Below are positions 50,493 through 59,288 of a stretch of DNA of 64,000 nt, one piece after another. Each line of letters starts with the position of its first letter. Position 1 is the first letter of the stretch. Both the position numbers and the translations under genes were made by a program. Source of the stretch: ZC4RG30 sp965652645 (GTDB lineage Bacteria; Pseudomonadota; Gammaproteobacteria; Steroidobacterales; Steroidobacteraceae). The notes beneath the pieces were generated by a model. That model did not search any database. It was given only the letters and a program-made list of their open reading frames with translations, and was not told the origin of the DNA. The stretch covers positions 55,334 to 119,333 of the forward strand of contig CBFGXE010000007.1 of assembly GCA_965652645.1 (NCBI GenBank). Reading direction: 5' to 3'.

Positions 50493-50676
50493 AGCACGCC
50501 TGGACCCGTCGCCGGACGGACCGGAAATCCCGCCCGACAGCGGGCCGCGGATTGTCTTGGTCCGCCCTCCGTGGTGTCAAGTCGACAGGCCAGGGCCAGG
50601 CCGCAAGGCCTCTGGAATCGGCCCGGGTCCGTTGTAGCCCGCCGCGGCGACAGCCCCCCGCAGGATGTCCCCCTCT

Positions 50677-50687
50677 CCCCCCCCCCC
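50677..50687 (+). repeat. Homopolymeric C tract (11)
   Basis: Eleven consecutive C, about 57-67 bases upstream of the predicted transcription start of the TonB receptor gene. Tracts of this length slip during replication and are a known source of phase variation when placed next to promoters. A sequencing length error is possible. Confidence 0.7.
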
Positions 50688-50728
50688 GCTGCGTCCAGCC
50701 ACTGCCCCGGGCAGGAGCTGCCCCCGGC

Positions 50729-50737
50729 TGGCATAAT
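50729..50737 (+). promoter_or_regulatory. Extended -10 promoter of TonB receptor gene
   Basis: TGGCATAAT: an extended -10 (TGn) followed by CATAAT, 5 of 6 matches. No -35 at 17-base spacing. The ATG is 95 bases downstream. Confidence 0.45.
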
Positions 50738-50832
50738 GTCGCCCCCGTGCTGCCATGCAAGAACGCACCGGCAGATCGGCATCGACCAGGCTGTCGAACA
50801 GATTCAACATCCAGGGAACATGAGGGAACGAG

Positions 50833-53367
50833 ATGAAGCATTCTGGAATCACCTTGTCTGTGCTGGCCCTTACATCAATCACCTCACTGCCTGCGAGGAG
50901 CGCAGAAACTGATCCAGCCGACTCCGATCTGGTGGAACTCGAAGAAGTCGTGGTCACGGCACAGTTCCGTGAGCAGAACCTGCAGGACACGCCGATCGCG
51001 ATCACCGCCGTGTCCGCGGAGATGCTCGAGGCACGCAGCCAGACCAGCATCCAGGAAGTGGCCGCCCAGGCTCCCTCGGTGACACTGAAGCCGCAGGGCG
51101 CGGCCTTCGGGCCCTCGCTCGGCGCCAATATCCGCGGCGTCGGCCAGTTCGACTTCAATCCGGCACTGGAACCGGGCGTGGGGTTCTATGTCGATGACGT
51201 CTACTTCGCGACGCTCACCGGCTCCATCCTCGACCTGCTCGACCTCGATCGCGTCGAGATGCTGCGCGGCCCCCAGGGCACGCTCTCCGGCCGCAACTCC
51301 ATCGGCGGTGCGGTGAAGCTGTTCTCCCGCCGTCCCACGGGCAGCAACTCCGGTTCGGTTTCCGTGGCTTTCGGCAGCCGCGAACGGCTCGACGTGCGCG
51401 GCAGCTACGACTTCAACATCGCCGAAGGCCTGGACATGCGCATCGCCGGCGTCGCCAAGAAGCAGGACGGCTACGTGAAGCGCCTGGACTTCGGCTGTGT
51501 CTACCCGGCTGGCGGCGGCGCCACGTTCACGCGCTCCTTCGATCCCGTGACGCTGGAGGTGAACCCGGTCGACGGCGTCCCGGCGCGCACCAACCGGCCG
51601 GACTGCGTGATGGCCCGCGAAGGCGAGGTCGGCTACAGCGCCATCCGCACCCAGCTGCGCTACCGCCCCACCGCCTCGCTGGACATCAACATTGCCGCCG
51701 ACTACACCAAGGACGACCGCACGGCCGCCGCCTCGGTGCTGCTGGAACGCACCTACCCCAGCGGCGACATTGCCACACCGCGCTTCCCGCTGCCGGCCAT
51801 CCCGGCCCCGGGCTCCGACCCGGCACAGAACTACGCCAACCCCACGCCGCCGGGTCGTGACATCAATCCGTACGCGGCGCCCGACACGCTGCTGTCCTAC
51901 GACAACCGCTTCATCTGCGGCCGCTACTGCAACTACGCATCCTACGACATGCCCGCCGACGGCAACTTCCGTTCCTCGACTGCCGACGGGCGCGTGCTGT
52001 TCCGCGGCTGGGGCTTTTCGGGCCAGGTCGACTGGGACATCTCGGATGACTTCAAGCTGACCTCGATCACCGCCACGCGCAAGTACATCTCGAACTTCGC
52101 GAATGACAACGACGTGTCCCCCATGGCGCACAGCCTGGGGTACGGACCGCTGACCTTCGACTTCTTCAGCCAGGAGCTGCGCCTCAACGGCCGCGTCGGC
52201 GATACAGTCGAATACACCCTCGGCGGCTACTACAGCGACCAGCGCTCGGTGTATTCATCATTCCAGGACCTGCGTTCGTCCGGGCTGCAGTTCCAGCAAC
52301 GCGACCCGGTGGATGCCGACAGCACGGCGGCATTCGCGCATGTGTCGTGGAACCCGATCGACCCGCTGACCCTGACCGGCGGCCTCCGCTACACCGAGGA
52401 TTCCAAGAGCTACACCTACGTGCGCCAGCGCCCGTACGGCGACCCGACGTCCGTCACGGCCAATCCCGTGCTGGGACTCGACGGCGTCATCGGCCGGTAC
52501 AGCGGCGATCGCGTCGACTATCGCGCCAACGTGCAGTACGCGCTCACCGACGACATCATGACGTATGCGCAATTCTCCACCGGCTACAAGGGCGGTGGCA
52601 TCAATCCGCGTCCGTTCTTCGAGCAGCAGGCGCTGTCCTTCGGACCCGAGACGATGAAGGCCTTCGAACTCGGCTTCAAGGGCGACCTGCTTGACCGCCG
52701 GCTGCGCCTGAACGCCGCCACGTTCCTGTCGAAGTACGAGGACATCCTCATGTCGCTGGGCAACTGCACGGCAATCACGGGCCCCGGCTTCGGGGCACCC
52801 TGCGCCCTGCCGGTGAACGCCGGCAATGCCGACATCAAGGGCGTGGAACTGGAGGCGACCGTCCGTCCGGTCCGGGGCCTGTCATTTGACGGCGCCGTGA
52901 GCTACATGGACTTCAAGTACAAGAAGTTCGGCACCTACACCAGCACGTCGGGCGGCACGACCACGACGGTGGCCGTCGGCGGACCGACCAACCTGAACGG
53001 CCCGCAGTTCGGTGACTATGCGCCCTACACGCCCGAGTGGAAGTGGAGCATCGGCGCACAGTACGCGTTCAACCTCGGCGCCGCGGGTTCGCTGACACCG
53101 CGCATCGACTCGGCGTACCAGAGCAAGGTGTTCACGTCGCCGGCCAATCGTGCCTCCAACCGCATCGACGGGTACGGCATCACGAATGCGCGCCTGACCT
53201 GGCGCAACCTCGACGGCAACCTCGACGTCTCGCTGGAAGTCACCAACCTGACCGACAAATATTACCTGGTCACCCTGTTTGACCAGACCATTGGCGGCCA
53301 GGGTTACGCCAACGGCCAGCCGGGCCGTCCGCGCGAGTGGGCAGTGACCTTCAAGAAGAGCTTCTGA
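50833..53367 (+). CDS. TonB-dependent receptor
   Basis: 844 residues. Signal peptide to about residue 24, TonB box region LEEVVVTAQFREQNLQDTPI, plug with GANIRGVGQFDFNPALEPGVGFYVDDVYF cut by LRGPQGTLSGRNSIGGAV, then a large barrel ending in AVTFKKSF with the terminal Phe recognised by BAM. The EQNLQDTPIAITAVS / LRGPQGTLFGRN pattern is the big family of sterol-, terpene- or siderophore-associated receptors of unknown substrate in Sphingomonas-, Caulobacter- and Nevskia-like bacteria. Its own promoter and the poly-C tract lie upstream, and a strong hairpin follows the stop. Confidence 0.9.
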   Translation: MKHSGITLSVLALTSITSLPARSAETDPADSDLVELEEVVVTAQFREQNLQDTPIAITAVSAEMLEARSQTSIQEVAAQAPSVTLKPQGAAFGPSLGANIRGVGQFDFNPALEPGVGFYVDDVYFATLTGSILDLLDLDRVEMLRGPQGTLSGRNSIGGAVKLFSRRPTGSNSGSVSVAFGSRERLDVRGSYDFNIAEGLDMRIAGVAKKQDGYVKRLDFGCVYPAGGGATFTRSFDPVTLEVNPVDGVPARTNRPDCVMAREGEVGYSAIRTQLRYRPTASLDINIAADYTKDDRTAAASVLLERTYPSGDIATPRFPLPAIPAPGSDPAQNYANPTPPGRDINPYAAPDTLLSYDNRFICGRYCNYASYDMPADGNFRSSTADGRVLFRGWGFSGQVDWDISDDFKLTSITATRKYISNFANDNDVSPMAHSLGYGPLTFDFFSQELRLNGRVGDTVEYTLGGYYSDQRSVYSSFQDLRSSGLQFQQRDPVDADSTAAFAHVSWNPIDPLTLTGGLRYTEDSKSYTYVRQRPYGDPTSVTANPVLGLDGVIGRYSGDRVDYRANVQYALTDDIMTYAQFSTGYKGGGINPRPFFEQQALSFGPETMKAFELGFKGDLLDRRLRLNAATFLSKYEDILMSLGNCTAITGPGFGAPCALPVNAGNADIKGVELEATVRPVRGLSFDGAVSYMDFKYKKFGTYTSTSGGTTTTVAVGGPTNLNGPQFGDYAPYTPEWKWSIGAQYAFNLGAAGSLTPRIDSAYQSKVFTSPANRASNRIDGYGITNARLTWRNLDGNLDVSLEVTNLTDKYYLVTLFDQTIGGQGYANGQPGRPREWAVTFKKSF

Positions 53368-53377
53368 GGGAAGTCCA

Positions 53378-53411
53378 GCGGCAGCAACCAGCCAGAGGCG
53401 GTTGCTGCCGC
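53378..53411. terminator. Bidirectional terminator hairpin between TonB receptor and ychF
   Basis: Perfect 12-base arms (53378-53389 and 53400-53411) with a 10-base loop, lying between two converging genes. No U tract on either side. Confidence 0.6.
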
Positions 53412-53440
53412 CTGGCCGCCAGCGCGGCGGCGGCAAGGGA

Positions 53441-54532
53441 TCAGACGTTGAACCGGAAGTGCATCACGTCTCCCTCGCGGACGACATACTCCTTGCCTTC
53501 CAGCCTGAGCTTGCCGGCTTCCTTCGCGCCGGCTTCGCCGCGGTACTTGATGAAGTCCTCGTAGGCCATCACCTCGGCACGGATGAAGCCCCGCTCGAAG
53601 TCGGTGTGGATCACGCCAGCGGCCTGCGGCGCGGTCGATCCGGCTTTCACCGTCCAGGCGCGCACCTCCTTCACGCCGGCGGTGAAATAGGTCTGCAGGC
53701 CCAGCAGCTGGTAGGCCGCGCGGATCACGCGGTCCAGGCCCGGCTCGGAGAGGCCGAGGTCCTTCAGGAACTCGCCCTTCTCGGAATCATCCAGCTGCGC
53801 GATCTCCGCCTCCATGGCAGCGCACACGGCCACCACCACCGCCCCTTCCTGTTCGGCGCGCGCCTTCACGGCATCCAGGAAGGGATTGTCGGTGAAGCCG
53901 TTCTCGTTGACGTTGGCCACATACATGATGGGCTTGAGCGTGAGCAGGTGCAGCTCGCGCAGGTCTGCGCGATCCTCGGGCGTGAGGCCTGCCGAGCGCG
54001 CCGGCTTGCCCTGGTTCAGGTGCTCACGCAGGCGCGCGAACAGGTCGCGCTTGCGCACCGCATCCTTGTCGCCGGCCTTCGCCGCCTTGGCCGCGCGATC
54101 CACCGCCTTTTCGACGCTGGCCAGGTCCGCCAGGCACAGCTCGGTGTCGATCACGTCGATGTCGGCGATGGGGTCCACCTTGCCCGACACGTGCACGATG
54201 TCGTCGTTCTGGAAGCAGCGCACCACATGCGCGATGGCATCGGTCTCGCGGATGTGCGCCAGGAACTGGTTGCCCAGCCCCTCGCCCTTCGACGCGCCGG
54301 CCACCAGGCCCGCGATGTCGACGAACTCCACCGCCGCCGGCAGCACGCGTTCCGGCTTCACGATTGCGGCCAGCTCGGCCAGCCGCGGATCCGGCACGCC
54401 CACCACGCCCACGTTCGCGTCGATGGTGCAGAAGGGATAGTTCTCGGCCGCGATCTGTGCCTTGGTCAGCGCATTGAACAGCGTGGACTTGCCGACGTTC
54501 GGCAGTCCGACGATGCCGCATTGAATGCCCAT
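53441..54532 (-). CDS. ychF: Redox-regulated ATPase YchF (Obg-related)
   Basis: 363 residues, matching the universal YchF length. G1 GLPNVGKSTLFNAL at residues 9-22, switch II VDIAGLVAGASKGEGLGN, the Asn/Met-containing YVANVNENGF in place of the usual NKxD (explaining ATP preference), and C-terminal TGS domain ending DVMHFRFNV. It interacts with ribosomes and affects translation and stress response. It heads toward the TonB receptor terminator and follows pth in the conserved order prs-rplY-pth-ychF. Confidence 0.97.
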   Translation of the reverse strand: MGIQCGIVGLPNVGKSTLFNALTKAQIAAENYPFCTIDANVGVVGVPDPRLAELAAIVKPERVLPAAVEFVDIAGLVAGASKGEGLGNQFLAHIRETDAIAHVVRCFQNDDIVHVSGKVDPIADIDVIDTELCLADLASVEKAVDRAAKAAKAGDKDAVRKRDLFARLREHLNQGKPARSAGLTPEDRADLRELHLLTLKPIMYVANVNENGFTDNPFLDAVKARAEQEGAVVVAVCAAMEAEIAQLDDSEKGEFLKDLGLSEPGLDRVIRAAYQLLGLQTYFTAGVKEVRAWTVKAGSTAPQAAGVIHTDFERGFIRAEVMAYEDFIKYRGEAGAKEAGKLRLEGKEYVVREGDVMHFRFNV

Positions 54533-54557
54533 GATTGTGGAATCCTTGTCTGGAGTT

Positions 54558-55154
54558 TCAGCCGCGTGCGGCGCCGGCAGCCGTATGCAGCTGCTGCATC
54601 GCGCGTTCCGCGCCCTGTTCGATCATGACCGGGATGATGCCGGCGCCCCGGGGCAGCGCCTGCTCCACCGGCTCACGCTCACCGGCACTGGTGCGTCCCA
54701 GCAGCCACGGCGTCACCAGCTCCCGGGAGCCGGGATGCCCCACGCCGACGCGCAACCGCCAGAAGTCCTCGCCGATGTGCGCGATGAGGTCCTTGAGGCC
54801 GTTGTGGCCACCGGCGCCGCCGCCTCGCTTGAGCCGCAGCTCGCCGGGCGGCAGGTCCAGCTCGTCGTGGGCCACCAGCACCGCCGGTGCCGACACCTTG
54901 TAGAAGGCGGCCACCGCCTGGGTGACGCGGCCGCTGTTGTTCATGTAGTCCTGCGGTTTCACCAGCCAGCATTCGCTGCCGGCCAGCCGCACCCGCGCCA
55001 GCTCGGCGCGGAAGCGCGGCTCCAGGCGGAAGCTGCCGCCATGGCGCCGCGAGAGCTCCTCCACCAGCCAGAACCCCGCGTTGTGGCGCGAGGTCTCGTA
55101 TTCGCGGCCGGGATTGCCCAGACCCACGATGAGCTGTATCGCAAGTCCGGGCAT
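54558..55154 (-). CDS. pth: Peptidyl-tRNA hydrolase
   Basis: 198 residues. Opens LIVGLGNPGREYETSRHNAGF with the catalytic His24, then KPQDYMNNSGRVTQAVAAFY, and the VAHDELDLPPGELRLKRGGG and GGHNGLKDLI motifs containing the catalytic Asp. It recycles peptidyl-tRNA released from stalled ribosomes. It lies 42 bases after rplY and 25 before ychF. ATG at 55154 is well supported by the family start. Confidence 0.97.
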   Translation of the reverse strand: MPGLAIQLIVGLGNPGREYETSRHNAGFWLVEELSRRHGGSFRLEPRFRAELARVRLAGSECWLVKPQDYMNNSGRVTQAVAAFYKVSAPAVLVAHDELDLPPGELRLKRGGGAGGHNGLKDLIAHIGEDFWRLRVGVGHPGSRELVTPWLLGRTSAGEREPVEQALPRGAGIIPVMIEQGAERAMQQLHTAAGAARG

Positions 55155-55196
55155 CTCTCAGGTCGCGTGGCCGGCGCCGAAGCAATCCGTGGAGGA

Positions 55197-55865
55197 TTAC
55201 TTCTTGGCGGCTTCCTTCTTGGGCTCTTCCTTCTTCGCATCCGCACCGGCGACAGGGGCCGCGGCCTCAGCGGCAGCCGGCTCCTCCTCGACGCGCGGGG
55301 CGTGGATGGACACCACCGGCGGGTTGCGGCCCTGCACCAGCTCGGTCAGCGACACGCCCGGCGGCAGCGGGATGTCCTTCAGGAAGATGGTCTCGTTGAG
55401 GTTCATGTTGCCCATGTCCACCTCCAGCGCCTCGGGCAGGTCCTTCGGCAGGCAGGAGACCTCCACGTCGGTCTTCAGGTGCGAGACCAGGCCGGCCTGC
55501 AGCTTCACGCCCGGCGCGGTGGCGGCATTGAGGAAGTGGATGGGCACATGCAGGCGGATCGGCTGGTCGGCCAGCACGCGCTGCAGGTCCATGTGCAGCA
55601 CCTGGCGCTTGGCCGGGTGCATCTGCACGTCCTTCACGATGGCCTGCTCGTCGCGGCCGTCCAGCTTCAGCTTGATGATGCTCGAGTAGAACTTCTCGTC
55701 CTCGATGACGTTCAGCAGCTTCAGCTGGTCGAGCGCGACAGCCGAAGGCTCGCCCGTTCCGCCATAGAGGATTCCCGGCACCTTGCCCGCGCGACGCAGG
55801 CGGCGGCTCGCACCCTTGCCCTGGTCGTTGCGCGTCTCGGCGACAACTTCAAATGACTTGCCCAT
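55197..55865 (-). CDS. rplY: 50S ribosomal protein L25 (CTC form)
   Basis: 222 residues from ATG 55865 with GGAG upstream. N-terminal L25 domain binding 5S rRNA (FEVVAETRNDQGKGASRRLRRAGKVPGILYGG), then the extra beta-rich CTC domain from about residue 95, and a Lys/Glu/Ala-rich tail (about 190-222). E. coli L25 lacks the second domain. The CTC form is the general-stress protein type found in many other gammaproteobacteria. Confidence 0.96.
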   Translation of the reverse strand: MGKSFEVVAETRNDQGKGASRRLRRAGKVPGILYGGTGEPSAVALDQLKLLNVIEDEKFYSSIIKLKLDGRDEQAIVKDVQMHPAKRQVLHMDLQRVLADQPIRLHVPIHFLNAATAPGVKLQAGLVSHLKTDVEVSCLPKDLPEALEVDMGNMNLNETIFLKDIPLPPGVSLTELVQGRNPPVVSIHAPRVEEEPAAAEAAAPVAGADAKKEEPKKEAAKK

Positions 55866-55930
55866 GATGTTCTCCACACAGTTGCAAACAGATGCGCGCC
55901 GCGACCAGCGCGCACCACCTTCGAAAACCT

Positions 55931-56884
55931 TCAGTCGATGTACATCGAGCTGACCGACTCCTCGTCGCGCACGCGGCGGATGGTCTCGGCCAGCAGCCCC
56001 GCCACCGACAGCACGCGGATGCGCCCGCAGGCCTTCGCCGCGGCGGACAGCGGGATGGTGTCGGTCACCACCAGCTCGTCGAGCGCGGAGGCGGAGATGC
56101 GCTCCACGGCCTTGCCCGAGAGCACCGGGTGGGTGATGTAGGCCACCACCTTCAGCGCGCCCTGCTCCTTCAGCGCCTCGGCCGCCTGGCACAGCGTGCC
56201 GGCGGTATCCACCAGGTCGTCGATCAGGATGCAGCTGCGGTCCCGCACGTCGCCGATGATGTTCATCACCTTCACTTCATTGGCGCGCGGGCGGCGCTTG
56301 TCGATGATGGCGAGGTCAACGTCGTCCAGCTGCTTGGCCAGCGCGCGGGCGCGCACCACGCCGCCGACGTCGGGCGACACCACCATCATGTTCTTGTAGC
56401 CCTGCTTCCAGGCATCGCCCAGCAGCACCGGCGAGCCGTAGACGTTGTCCACGGGAATGTCGAAGAAGCCGGTGATCTGGTCGGCGTGCAGGTCGACCGT
56501 GAGCACACGGTCGGCGCCCGCGCCGGAGATCATGTTGGCCACCAGCTTGGCCGTGATGGCCGAACGCGCGCCGCGCGGGCGGCGATCCTGGCGGGCATAA
56601 CCGAAATAGGGAATCACCGCCGTGATGCGGGCCGCCGAGGCACGGCGGCAGGCATCGATCATCACCAGCAGTTCCATCAGGTGGTCGTTGGTGGGCGGGC
56701 ACGTGGGCTGCACGATGAACACATCGCGCCCGCGCACGTTTTCCATCAGCTCGGCATTGACCTCGCCGTCACTGAAACGCCCCACGGAGGAGCGACCCAG
56801 CGGCACCATGAGGTGCCGCGCGATATCGTGGGCGAGCGCCGGGTTGGCGTTGCCCGTAAAGAGCGCCATCGACTGGCCGTCCAC
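55931..56884 (-). CDS. prs: Ribose-phosphate pyrophosphokinase
   Basis: 317 residues from GTG 56884, or 312 from ATG 56869. Class I PRPP synthetase: LFTGNANPALAHDIA, GRFSDGEVNAELMENVRGRDV, the HADQ-containing VDLHADQITGFFDIPVDN loop, and the PRPP-binding loop IIGDVRDRSCILIDDLVDTAGT. It makes PRPP for nucleotide, His and Trp synthesis. The usual upstream ispE and lolB are absent; a lipoprotein and TonB receptor stand there instead. Confidence 0.96.
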   Translation of the reverse strand: MDGQSMALFTGNANPALAHDIARHLMVPLGRSSVGRFSDGEVNAELMENVRGRDVFIVQPTCPPTNDHLMELLVMIDACRRASAARITAVIPYFGYARQDRRPRGARSAITAKLVANMISGAGADRVLTVDLHADQITGFFDIPVDNVYGSPVLLGDAWKQGYKNMMVVSPDVGGVVRARALAKQLDDVDLAIIDKRRPRANEVKVMNIIGDVRDRSCILIDDLVDTAGTLCQAAEALKEQGALKVVAYITHPVLSGKAVERISASALDELVVTDTIPLSAAAKACGRIRVLSVAGLLAETIRRVRDEESVSSMYID

Positions 56885-56934
56885 GGAAATCTAACCTGCT
56901 GAAAACGCTGGGGAACTTCCAATTATACATTGAA

Positions 56935-56964
56935 AAAGGGGCGGGTGTCTCCACCCGCCCCTTT
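56935..56964 (-). terminator. Rho-independent terminator of the lipoprotein gene
   Basis: Perfect 13-base-pair stem (56935-56947 with 56952-56964), 4-base loop, followed on the minus strand by TTTTTCA. It lies 50 bases past the lipoprotein stop and upstream of prs, isolating the two. Confidence 0.85.
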
Positions 56965-57014
56965 CCTGTCCAGGTCTCCGGCGGCGCACCAGGGCGCCGC
57001 CGGTACCGCTCCCG

Positions 57015-59222
57015 TCAGAACGGGTTGCGGCAGAAGTACACCGGCTTGTGGATCGGCACGCCGTTCAGGGTGGAACGGATGCCGAGGATCTCCGAGTCGC
57101 ACCAGGTGTGCCAGTCCTGCTCGGCGGGCGGCGGGAAGTAATCCACCGGAGCCGCGGCAAAGAACTCCGCCGCCGGGGCGATGTGGAAGTAGATCGGCGA
57201 CGGCGAACGACCGTCGGCCGCCTGCCGGCCGCCCGGCAGCCTCGACATGAACTCCGGCAGCAGGCCGATATCCACCTGGTTGGCACCGGTCGTTCCGATG
57301 TACTGCGGCGTGATGTAGTCGATCGACTCCACGATGCCACCGATGAGGTAGCCCGGGCTCTGGTTCGTTGCCGGACGCGGCCAGGGGTAGCAGCCACCGA
57401 TCGACGGGCGACGGGTGTAGAAGCTCGACGAGGCCGTCAGGCTGTCGATCGTGAAGCAGGCGTCGTTCACGGCGTAGACACCGACCACACCGACATGCGT
57501 GCCGTAGTAGGTGCGCTTGTCATACACCCACAGGCGACGCCCGTCCTTGGCCAGCCAGCCGCCGGTCATCTCGTTCTGCGCCGAGAACGGAGCCTCCAGC
57601 ACCCAGTCCAGGATCGCATCGGGCTCGGTGCTTGGCGGAGCGGGCGCCGCCGCGACAGGCTGCGAACCGCGGAAGCGACCGCTGATGACGCCCGCAACGT
57701 CGGTGTTGACGTTCGTCATGATGGCATGACGTGTCGTTCCCACCGTCTCGATGCCGGGAACCACGTTCAGGCCACTGGTCGTGGTGGGCACCGTGCTCGC
57801 GCTGGTAGCGTTCGCCGGGCTGAAGTTGGCCGGGAAAGAGCCGGTCGACAACGTGTCGACGTTCAGCGTCAGGCGAAGCGTGCCAGTGCCGTCCGCGCCC
57901 GGGGTGAAGTCGTAGAAGCCGTGCTCCACCTGGCTCGTGTTGGCGTGCGTGCCATAGATGAACGTGCCGTTCTCGAAGAACGCCATCATGTTGCTGCTGG
58001 CGGTGTTCTGCTTGGTGAAGTCGAACGGATCCCAGGTGACAGTCCTGATGTCCGCCGCGGCGTTGCGCTGCCAGCTGGTCGTCGTGTGGCGATAAACCCC
58101 GCGCAGCGCACGACCGGCACCAGGCAGCTCACGGCACTGCACGGCGGGCGTGGTGATGTCGGTGGGATTCTGCGACAGCTGCGGCGCATAGAGGATCGCC
58201 ATCGGGTTGGTGACGATGCAGTGCAGGTTGTTGGTCGGCTGCGAGCCAACTGCAACGTAGTACACGGCGTCCTTGTTGCTGACGAAGCGCACCGGATCGG
58301 CCACCGGTTCGCCACCTTCATTGAAGGTGAAGGACGTGCCCCAGCCACCGGAGAACTGCTGCGTGGCAATGACATCCTCGCCGGTGTTCCGCAGCTCCAG
58401 CACCAGGCCTTCCGGTGCCGCGGGCGGAGTATCGCCGGCCTCCTTCAGGCTGTAGGCCACGCTGCCCCCGAGGGAGAACGCGCAAGACAGCACGGACACA
58501 TTGTTGATGTCCTGCGTCGGGTTGGCGGGATTGGCGCCGCCGGGATTGGTCGGGTTGGTCACCGGGCACTTGTTGACCGTGCCCCCCTCGGTGGTGCTGG
58601 CCGTGACCGACCACACGAACGGCGGGGTGGTCGCGGCCTGCTGCGGAGACAGGCCGAACGTCGGATCGAAAAGCACGTCCTCGAAGGTCACCGACGTCGT
58701 GCCTGCGGGAATGTCCGTCTCGTAGACGTTCTCCTCGGTGGCCAGGGTCACCTTCGCGCCGACGATGCCGGCGATGGGACCCGTGCTGACCGTCATCGAG
58801 AAGCGCGGCGTGCTGTTCACGCAGGTGATCAGGATGTCCGGCGCGGCATCGGCGTTGAGGGTGCCGGAGCCGTTGGCGATCGTGCAGGTCTTGCCGACCG
58901 GTTGCGCCCGCACCTCGATGTTGTAGGGCGTGCCCACGGGCAGCGCGCCGAAGGTGAAGCGGGTCTCGACCGGGCCTTCGCTGGGACCGGTCGGCGCCGG
59001 CGCCAGGAAGCTGCGTGCGCGGGCGGTATCGCCGTTGTTCATCAGCACGAGCGAGCGGCGGCTGCCGAGGCCCTCGATCCGGCCCTCGAGCACCACGGTC
59101 TGCGCGGGGAGCTCGGTATACGGCTTGTCGCGCACGTCCTTGATGGAGTCGCAACCGGCCAGTGCCGTGCCCAGCACCGTCAATGCTGCGAGGTATTTCG
59201 TACCACTATTCATAGAAATCAT
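57015..59222 (-). CDS. Large outer-membrane-type lipoprotein, unknown function
   Basis: 735 residues from ATG 59222 with GGGGGA six bases upstream (an ATG at 59213 is possible). Lipoprotein signal LAALTVLGTALAGC, Cys at residue 24; position +2 is Asp, which in Enterobacteria would retain it in the inner membrane. The first half has small beta domains, including CTIANGSGTLNADAAPDILI followed by TCV, a two-cysteine motif seen in many proteobacterial surface proteins. The second half carries Tyr/Trp-rich segments and ends VYFCRNPF. It follows the giant TonB receptor gene after 66 bases on the same strand, with a terminator after it. Probably a surface partner of that receptor; no substrate can be named. 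Confidence 0.75.
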   Translation of the reverse strand: MISMNSGTKYLAALTVLGTALAGCDSIKDVRDKPYTELPAQTVVLEGRIEGLGSRRSLVLMNNGDTARARSFLAPAPTGPSEGPVETRFTFGALPVGTPYNIEVRAQPVGKTCTIANGSGTLNADAAPDILITCVNSTPRFSMTVSTGPIAGIVGAKVTLATEENVYETDIPAGTTSVTFEDVLFDPTFGLSPQQAATTPPFVWSVTASTTEGGTVNKCPVTNPTNPGGANPANPTQDINNVSVLSCAFSLGGSVAYSLKEAGDTPPAAPEGLVLELRNTGEDVIATQQFSGGWGTSFTFNEGGEPVADPVRFVSNKDAVYYVAVGSQPTNNLHCIVTNPMAILYAPQLSQNPTDITTPAVQCRELPGAGRALRGVYRHTTTSWQRNAAADIRTVTWDPFDFTKQNTASSNMMAFFENGTFIYGTHANTSQVEHGFYDFTPGADGTGTLRLTLNVDTLSTGSFPANFSPANATSASTVPTTTSGLNVVPGIETVGTTRHAIMTNVNTDVAGVISGRFRGSQPVAAAPAPPSTEPDAILDWVLEAPFSAQNEMTGGWLAKDGRRLWVYDKRTYYGTHVGVVGVYAVNDACFTIDSLTASSSFYTRRPSIGGCYPWPRPATNQSPGYLIGGIVESIDYITPQYIGTTGANQVDIGLLPEFMSRLPGGRQAADGRSPSPIYFHIAPAAEFFAAAPVDYFPPPAEQDWHTWCDSEILGIRSTLNGVPIHKPVYFCRNPF

Positions 59223-59288
59223 GCCATTCCCCCAGAAAGCTTTGTTCGTGGGGGCGGGAGGCACGCCCTCCCGCCCCTCTCGCAGCAG

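Larger units (their letters stand above)
50493..50832. other. Intergenic region upstream of TonB receptor with poly-C tract
   Basis: 340 bases without a credible gene. It holds an uninterrupted run of 11 C at 50677-50687 and, downstream of it, an extended -10 promoter at 50729-50737. The part nearest the tRNA shows no structure beyond GC-rich sequence. See the separate promoter and repeat entries. Confidence 0.6.
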
